From: Symbiodinium natans | Lineage: Eukaryota; Sar; Dinophyceae; Suessiales; Symbiodiniaceae | Direction of reading: 5' to 3' | Assembly (NCBI GenBank): GCA_905221605.1 | Contig: CAJNDS010002072.1 | Coordinates: 121,501-185,500, forward strand | Length of the DNA: 64,000 nucleotides | Shown here: piece by piece, positions 58,441-64,000 of the stretch | Layout of the letters: every line of letters starts with the position of its first letter | Position numbering within the stretch: position 1 is the first letter of the stretch | The notes under the pieces: model-generated | What the model saw: only the letters and a program-made list of their open reading frames with translations | Told to the model about the DNA's origin: nothing | Database searches by the model: none | Made by a program: the position numbers and the translations under genes

Positions 58441-59130
58441 AATGGAAGCGGTTCTACCTACATAACAATGAAACAAAGATTGCTGAAGTATTCAATAAAG
58501 ACCACTTATATACTATGTCTGAAAAGCACAATTTGCATAAGCAAGCTTAAAAATGCACAACAATGGAAATAGAAGCGGTTCTACTTACATAACGATGAAA
58601 CAAAGATGTCTGAAGTATTTAAGAAAGACCACTTATATACTATGTTTGAAAAACACAACTTGCACAATCAGGCCGAAAAAATGCACAAGAATCCTAGAAA
58701 AGTACTTCGTGAAGGCCATACACAAGCAAATTCACAAATACAAAAAAACATCCAAAAACGCAAGCTAGTCAGGAGAATCTCTGGTGAAGTTTGGATTATA
58801 GGGTTTTGGGGTATCCCTGGACGAGTAGGAGGTACTTTTTAAGCAAACATTTTTAAGCAATAAATGCTTTTTCGCAAGACAAGTATCGCAAATGCTGCTT
58901 CTAGATAATTAATCGCTTTTACCAGGCAACTAGTATCCATGCGAATTTAGCTGCCAGAGCACCAAGTAATGGCTGAATAAGGTCTACTACACTTGAGTAC
59001 AACCAAAAGATGCACCAAACACTAGTTGAAAAAGAAGCGAAGCGGTTCTACTTTCATAATAACGAAACAAATAGTTCTAAAGCACTAGAAAGACCACTTG
59101 TAGACTATTTCTGAAAAGCACAATTAGCAT
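58436..59130. repeat. AT-rich satellite, second unit type
   Basis: Two adjacent copies (about 58438 and 58560, 122-bp period) and a third near 59035 of a unit with GAAGCGGTTCTACTTACATA and AAAGACCACTTATATACTAT. ORFs of 70-78 codons here are repeat artefacts. Confidence 0.8.
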
Positions 59131-59178
59131 AAGCACACTTTAAAATGCGTAGTCGTTGCTTCGTGACCGTGAAGGCGA

Positions 59179-59406
59179 ACCAAAAAGCCAAAATACCAAA
59201 ACCAAAAAAGCCAAAAATACCAAAACCAAAAAAAAAAAAAAACAAAACCAAAAAAAACAAAAGAACCAAAAACAACAATTTTCCGGGACTCTTGGAGAAG
59301 CCTCATAGGGATTCCTGAGAGTTCCGGAATTTTTTTTTTTGTTTTGTTTTTGGTTTTTTGGTTTTGGTTTCTTTGGGTTTTTTGGTTTTGGTGTTTTTGG
59401 TTTTTC
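59179..59406. repeat. Large A/T palindrome
   Basis: The left arm of CCAAAAA/ACCAAAACC runs is the reverse complement of the right arm of TTTTTGG/GGTTTTGG runs; the centre again holds an inverted repeat TTCCGGGACTCT ... TGAGAGTTCCGGAA. Confidence 0.85.
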
Positions 59407-59547
59407 TACTGTCCCGTGTATGCGAATTTAGTTGTATTTTCCTCTACGCCCTAGGAAACACGCTATGTTGCACACCGAGTTTGCTTGCAGTGCAGCTGGG
59501 TGACTTGAGACAAAGCGAAAAAGGGTAGGTCACTTGGGGGGGGGGGT

Positions 59548-59585
<38 letters not shown>

Positions 59586-59734
59586 TTATTTATGTAAATC
59601 CACAGCACCCAAGGCCCCGGACGGATCGCTATAACCGGCTGCGTGTTCCCGAGGTCGCGGGCGGCAGATTTGAGCCACGCGTCTTCCGAACGTCTGGCTT
59701 AACTGTAGGCTATTGGGGATGCAGGGTTTGGAGT

Positions 59735-59934
59735 TTTGGAGTTTTGGGGTTTTCGTGCTGTGGGGTTGTGGGGTTGTGGGGTTGTGGGGTTGTGGGGCTG
59801 TGGGGCTGTGGGGCTGTGGGGCTGTGGGGGTGTGGGGTTGTGGGGTTGTGGGGTTGTGGGGTTGTGGGGTTGTGGGGTTGTGGGGTTGTGGGGTTGCGGG
59901 GTTGTGGGGTTGCGGGGTTGTGGGGTTCAGGAGT
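59735..59934. repeat. GTGGGGTT minisatellite
   Basis: About 22 units of an 8-bp repeat with GTGGGGCT variants grouped together; preceded by a TA microsatellite at 59551-59580. Confidence 0.9.
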
Positions 59935-60339
59935 TAGTCGTTTGGGGCCAGAGTTCAGATTGCAAGGGCATCGATTCAACATGCAGTTGCAATGCGTGCT
60001 GCATCATTTTTGATGATACCCCATGCTTCCAGGGCCTAGTCACTACATTACTAAAGGCCTTGAGGCCACAAAAACTAAGTTCGCGCAGGTATAGGGACAG
60101 ATACGACCTAACTACCTGTGGCTGCCCTGGCTTGCCAGTAGCCTCTGGTAAAAAAACATGCACTTGTAGCGTGTTCTTGGCGTAAACCTAAAGGCCTGAT
60201 GCCTAGACACCGTAGATCACAAGGGCATGTCTGCGGCTATAACCCTAAACCCTAAACCCTAAACCCTAAACCCTAAACCCTAAACCCTACACCCTAAACC
60301 CTAAACCCTAAACCCTAAACCCTAAACCCTAAACCGGAA

Positions 60340-62298
60340 GCTAATGCCTCTGAGGTCTTGGGCAGATTCCAGTACGATGCTGTCGAAGGTGCAGCAGTCG
60401 GTCAACACTTCGTGTGTTGTTCTTGGGATGATCACTATAGGGTTTAGGGTTTAGGGTTTAGGGTTTAGGGTTTAGGGTACGTATTCACAACATTGATGCC
60501 AATAGAGCTTGTATAACATGCTTCCCTACCCTAAACCCTAAACCTTAAACCTGTAGCAACAGAAACCGAAAAGGAAAGGACTAGCAACGGATAGGAGCTT
60601 GCTACTTGGCTCCATGGATCTTCCTGGGAAGAAGAAACCAGACCAAAACCCTAGACCCTTGTGCAAGCCCTAGAGACAACCTTTTTTGAGCTCGGAAATC
60701 CCCCTAAACCTAAACCCTAAACCCTAAACCCTAAACCCTAAACCCCGAAACCTGAAACCCTGAACCCTCAAGTGGCTGGAAGGTGGCGCACCATCGAATC
60801 TGCCTTAGGAGGCGGGCGCCTAAACCCTAAACCCTTAAACCCTAAACCCTAAACCCCAAACCCCAAACCCTAGACCTTAGCTCTGGGCTTCCAACAAATC
60901 CTGGAAACCAGTCTCGGGTTCAAGGTTTAGGGGGGGGTTTGGGTTTTAGTATTTAGGGTTTAAGGTTCAGGGTTCAAGGTTTAGGGGGTTGGGGTTCGGG
61001 GTTCGGGGTTCGGGGTGTTAGGGTTCATAGGGTGTTAGGGTTGAAAGGGTGTCAGGGTTGATAGGGTTCGCCGTTTAGCCCTCAACCGTCCGCTTTCAGC
61101 CTTACGATGGTGTAGGCGGTGTAGGGTTTCGGGCTGAGAGTTTATAGAGGAGAACTTCCCCCCCAATTTCTTGGGTATGTCTACCTTTCTTGACTAGGAT
61201 GCCCCTTAAACCCTCTGAAAGATATTCCTAGATATGACCCTCTTCTAGGCTGCCCAGTAACCTAGGCTTGAAAAGGGCACCCGTTTTTGCTTGAAGGGGT
61301 TATAAGGGAACCTAAACCCCCCAAAAAGGGAATAAGGGTACTACTGGGCATCCTAGTCTTTAGTCCTATCAGGGAAGAAATATGTTTGAAAGAAGGGCCT
61401 AGTTCATTGGGGACCATGGCGAAGCTAAGTGTTCTTCCATGCTCATGCGTTAACACCATCATTCAGTCTTCTGCCCACATCCCCAAAGAGTCTTCTTACT
61501 GGCTCTCACAAAGGAATGAGGGAAACCCTAAACCCTAAACCCTAAACCGCAGACCTCCTAGTAAGGACTCCAAACCCTAAACCCTAAACCCTAAACCGCA
61601 GCTCGGCGGAATGGGTAAAATTGGGGCCACTGTGAATGTTCAGCTGAATCAGACGCTGGTTCTACATTTCAGGGCTAACGGTATGCCGCCATACCGTATG
61701 TCTACTTAGATGTCATCCTATATCACCCTCAAGGGACTATCCCTAAGAGTCCATGTACCTAATTATTAGATACTTGGGCCCTAAAGTCCTTAAAGAGGAG
61801 GTACTTTAAGGCCCAAGTACTCCTTATTTAGGTACATGGACCCTTAGGGTATAACTAAACCCTAAACCCCAGAACCTAAACCCACTATACACCGAGCCTG
61901 TCTTGGCAGTTTGCAGGGATGACTCCATCTGTGCACCCCGCTGGCAAATGCTCGGTCGGGTCGATCGGGTTCATCCCTGCACTACTGTGACACTGGGTAT
62001 GAGACACTGTAGGGGACCATTCGTTTCTTTATGAGTATCTTGGGGTGGTTTGTAGGACAACCACAGAGGTCGGCCGAGAAATCCATAGGGATTGAAAGAG
62101 ATAACGTTGGCTTTGGCTCTGGCTCCTGGCATACAGAGTCTGCACTACATTGTCACTACATTCCTACTGCTGTGGACATGGCCTTCTGCAGAAACCTTCC
62201 TTTTTTGTGAAAATGGCGTCACGCGTCAAGAAGCACGCCTTACTAAATCAAGGCTGCTACAAAGACTCTGCCTGGTAATGTCACAGGGCAGCCCTCGC
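60340..62298 (+). CDS. Unidentified split gene, plus strand
   Basis: Plus-strand exon-like segments in order: about 60341-60438 (EVLGRFQYDAVEGAAVGQHF), about 61408-61508 (AKLSVLPCSCVNTIIQSSAH), about 61600-61700 (KIGATVNVQLNQTLVLHFRA), about 61884-61985 (EPVLAVCRDDSICAPRWQML) and about 62092-62298 (hydrophobic, HYIVTTFLLLWTWPSAETFL). Several Cys and a membrane-like segment suggest a secreted or membrane protein. No family recognised; joins not closed. Confidence 0.4.
61248..61354. mobile_element. Family B' element with clear TIRs
   Basis: Starts AGGCTGCCCAGTA and ends TACTGGGCATCCT; the interior has GGTTATAAGGGAACCTAAAC. Confidence 0.65.
61746..61849. mobile_element. Family C element
   Basis: Ends AGAGTCCATGTACCT and AGGTACATGGACCCTTAG with a long internal palindrome. 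Confidence 0.75.
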
Positions 62299-62590
62299 AC
62301 CCTAAACCCTAAACCCTAAACCCTAAACCCTAAACCCTAAACCCTATAAGCCCCACAGAGAAAGCTACGGTGAGAGAGAGATCAACCGAGGTCTAGGATG
62401 CAAAGAGCAAGAACCAAGCTTAACTACCTAGACCGGGTCACCAATTGAGATACAGGCGAAATACACAGGGTTTAGGGTTTAGGGTTTAGGGTTTAGGGTT
62501 TAGGTTTTAGGGTTTAGGGTTTAGGGCTTCGATGCCATGTTGTGGGACAGTATCCAGGTAAAGTTCCCTTCGAGTCACTCACTTGGAGGC

Positions 62591-62868
62591 TTGGTAGCCC
62601 AGCTTGGCTGCACTCAGGAGGGTAGCTAAAAATTAAACTTTTAGCTGCCTTATTAAGAAACCCAATAAACCCAAAAAGGCTAAAGATGTAAAGTTACAGT
62701 AAAGCACCACAAAGCCAGCAACCAGCTAATAGTAAGGGCACCTTTGTTTGGGTTGGTTTCTTCATAAGGAACTACCAAAAAAGAGTGAAAAGGGTACCAC
62801 TTATTGCTTTACAAGGAACGACCCCCCAAAAAAAAGGGAAAAAGGCACCACGGGGCTACTACGGAGGG
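62591..62868. mobile_element. Family B element with nested family K insertion
   Basis: Begins TTGGTAGCCCAG, is interrupted by a family K copy (62603-62714), then resumes with the GGGCACC and GGGAAAAAGGCACCA blocks and ends GGGCTACTACGG. Confidence 0.65.
62603..62714. mobile_element. Family K element nested in family B
   Basis: A near-identical copy of 37003-37117 and so probably recent. It sits inside a family B element just after GGTAGCCCAG. Confidence 0.7.
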
Positions 62869-63192
62869 GTGTCCGATGCTCCCGGCTGAGTTGGGGGGGT
62901 GCAGCGAGCCTCTCGCGGGGTGGCCGAAGAGTCGCCTTTCGATCCTCTGCGGTTTAGGGTTTAGGGTTTAAGGTTTAGGGCTATAGGGTTTAGGGTTTAG
63001 GGGAAAAGTGTCTTTGGCTCATGCTGCAATTCGCGTGGACTTAGGGTTAAGGGTTTTCTAATTCTCCCAAAAAAGATAGTTTCGGCTCCCGGCTTAACAC
63101 AAAAGTAGTAGCGTTAAGCAACAATCTGGGGTCTCCATCTGCGTGGGCGATGGTCCCAGAACCCCCTAAAGGTGAGAGTACTTCGGAGTGGC

Positions 63193-63744
63193 TCAGCGCA
63201 GAAAAGTCGCAGTAGCACTGTGCTCCTCTATGCCTCTGCCATATGGACACACATCCCTAAACCCTATAAATTGAACCCAGCAACATCGGCATACCGAAGA
63301 TGTCATTTTGACTCGGCTCTGGTCTAGGCGGCCCAGACCCAAAAGCACAAAAGCAACGCCACAGAAGCGAACAATAAATGGTGGGAACAAGGCTCGTGGG
63401 GATCTTGCACAAAGATGCGTGCAAAGCACTGCAAAAAAAAGGTGTAGCATCGAGGGTTCAATCGTAAGACGGGTAAGGCCAGGGGGGGGGGCTTCCTGAC
63501 TGAGGGATTTTGGCTTGCTTGATTTGTCTTGAACCCGCTTTGCACATTCTGACTTGCACTGTATGGCCCCTGAAGAAGGCACCCTTACCCTACTATCACC
63601 CGACACGTCCAAAACCAGTCTAGATGAGCTTTTGGGTCTCATGATACCCCGAAAAAAACAGGTTGTTTGCCTCTTCGCGTGGATCCCTGCGCTCGCGACC
63701 TGATCTGGAGCGGCTGTGAGGCTAGGAGAATACTGAGGTTTCAC
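63193..63744 (-). CDS. Long minus-strand ORF, unknown
   Basis: An uninterrupted frame of about 183 codons (QYSPSLTAAPDQVASAGIHA ... LLGLGRLDQSRVKMTSSVCR). Its first codon is GTG, so an upstream exon or the internal ATG would be needed. Composition is ordinary and no TTTAGGG lies within. The plus strand is also partly open. No homologue recognised. Confidence 0.3.
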   Translation of the reverse strand: MKPQYSPSLTAAPDQVASAGIHAKRQTTCFFRGIMRPKSSSRLVLDVSGDSRVRVPSSGAIQCKSECAKRVQDKSSKPKSLSQEAPPPGLTRLTIEPSMLHLFFAVLCTHLCARSPRALFPPFIVRFCGVAFVLLGLGRLDQSRVKMTSSVCRCCWVQFIGFRDVCPYGRGIEEHSATATFLR

Positions 63745-64000
63745 TTCCAGTATACAGGCTTGGCTTTATGAAAGAGGACTCCTTGTGGGTTTCTCCCTTT
63801 GTAACATATTCCTTGTCAGTTGTGGGGTGACCACTGATGTAGAATCAGCCCGCATGTCGGGCGTGTGTGCCGGGGTTTAGGGTTTAGGGATTCGGCTTGA
63901 GGGTTTAGACCTGTAAAGACTGCGGCTACAGCACCCCCCCCCCCTCTCTGCCACCCCCCCCCCGCCCCCCACCCCCGGTTGCAGTAGGTCACTACGTGTT

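Noticed and set aside
58553-58842. Two overlapping ORFs in the AT island
   Set aside because: They lie within satellite units of which diverged copies elsewhere are not open; no codon bias.
59534-60185. 150-residue ORFs of repeated LWGCGVVG
   Set aside because: They are frames through the 8-bp GTGGGGTT minisatellite, open in several phases.

Overview
The window is nuclear DNA of a eukaryote, most likely a core dinoflagellate. Reasons: every intron I could close ends in AG (mostly AG|G) and its donor is GT, GC or GA; genes are cut into many short exons; the telomere-type repeat is TTTAGGG; and the coding regions include protein types I associate with Symbiodinium-like genomes. No bacterial operons, rRNA, tRNA or CRISPR arrays were found. 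The species cannot be named from the sequence.

The left 44 kb looks like junk DNA because short TTTAGGG/CCCTAAA arrays occur every few hundred bases in both orientations, mixed with many copies of small terminal-inverted-repeat (TIR) elements. It is in fact genic. The unique 30-300 bp segments between repeats are exons, and the repeats fill the introns. Two minus-strand genes were rebuilt by hand: a CAX-type Ca2+/H+ antiporter (about 3.9-17.3 kb, more than 20 exons, some of only 30-44 bp) and, 290 bp upstream of it, a fibronectin type III (FN3) repeat protein (17.6-20.0 kb, seven exons, all joins in frame). Fragments of further split genes lie at 20.4-25.6 kb (+), 26.8-27.9 kb (-), 29.7-30.4 kb (+), 31.7-34 kb (-), 34.9-38.0 kb (+), 38.1-41.1 kb (-), 41.9-44.4 kb and 60.3-62.3 kb (+).

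From 44.6 to 56.9 kb the repeat load drops and genes are dense: a small minus-strand ORF, a methyltransferase-fold-like gene (to 47.0 kb), a charged coiled-coil protein gene (48.06-49.74 kb), and a 14-exon gene (50.84-56.85 kb) whose rebuilt frame gives 1,611 residues of unknown function. A cluster of AACGTTCTC motifs precedes the last gene. Next come an AT-rich satellite island (57.6-59.1 kb), a large A/T palindrome and a GTGGGGTT minisatellite (59.2-59.9 kb), then more TTTAGGG/exon mosaic.

The most striking result is the TIR elements. At least seven unrelated families sit exactly as spliceable introns in the rebuilt genes, often with a 3-5 bp direct repeat at the two splice sites. They behave like DNA-transposon-type introners. 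TTTAGGG arrays repeatedly interrupt these elements, in one case at the centre of their palindrome, which suggests telomere-repeat healing of breaks at hairpins. All gene models come from reading alone; transcripts would be the decisive test.
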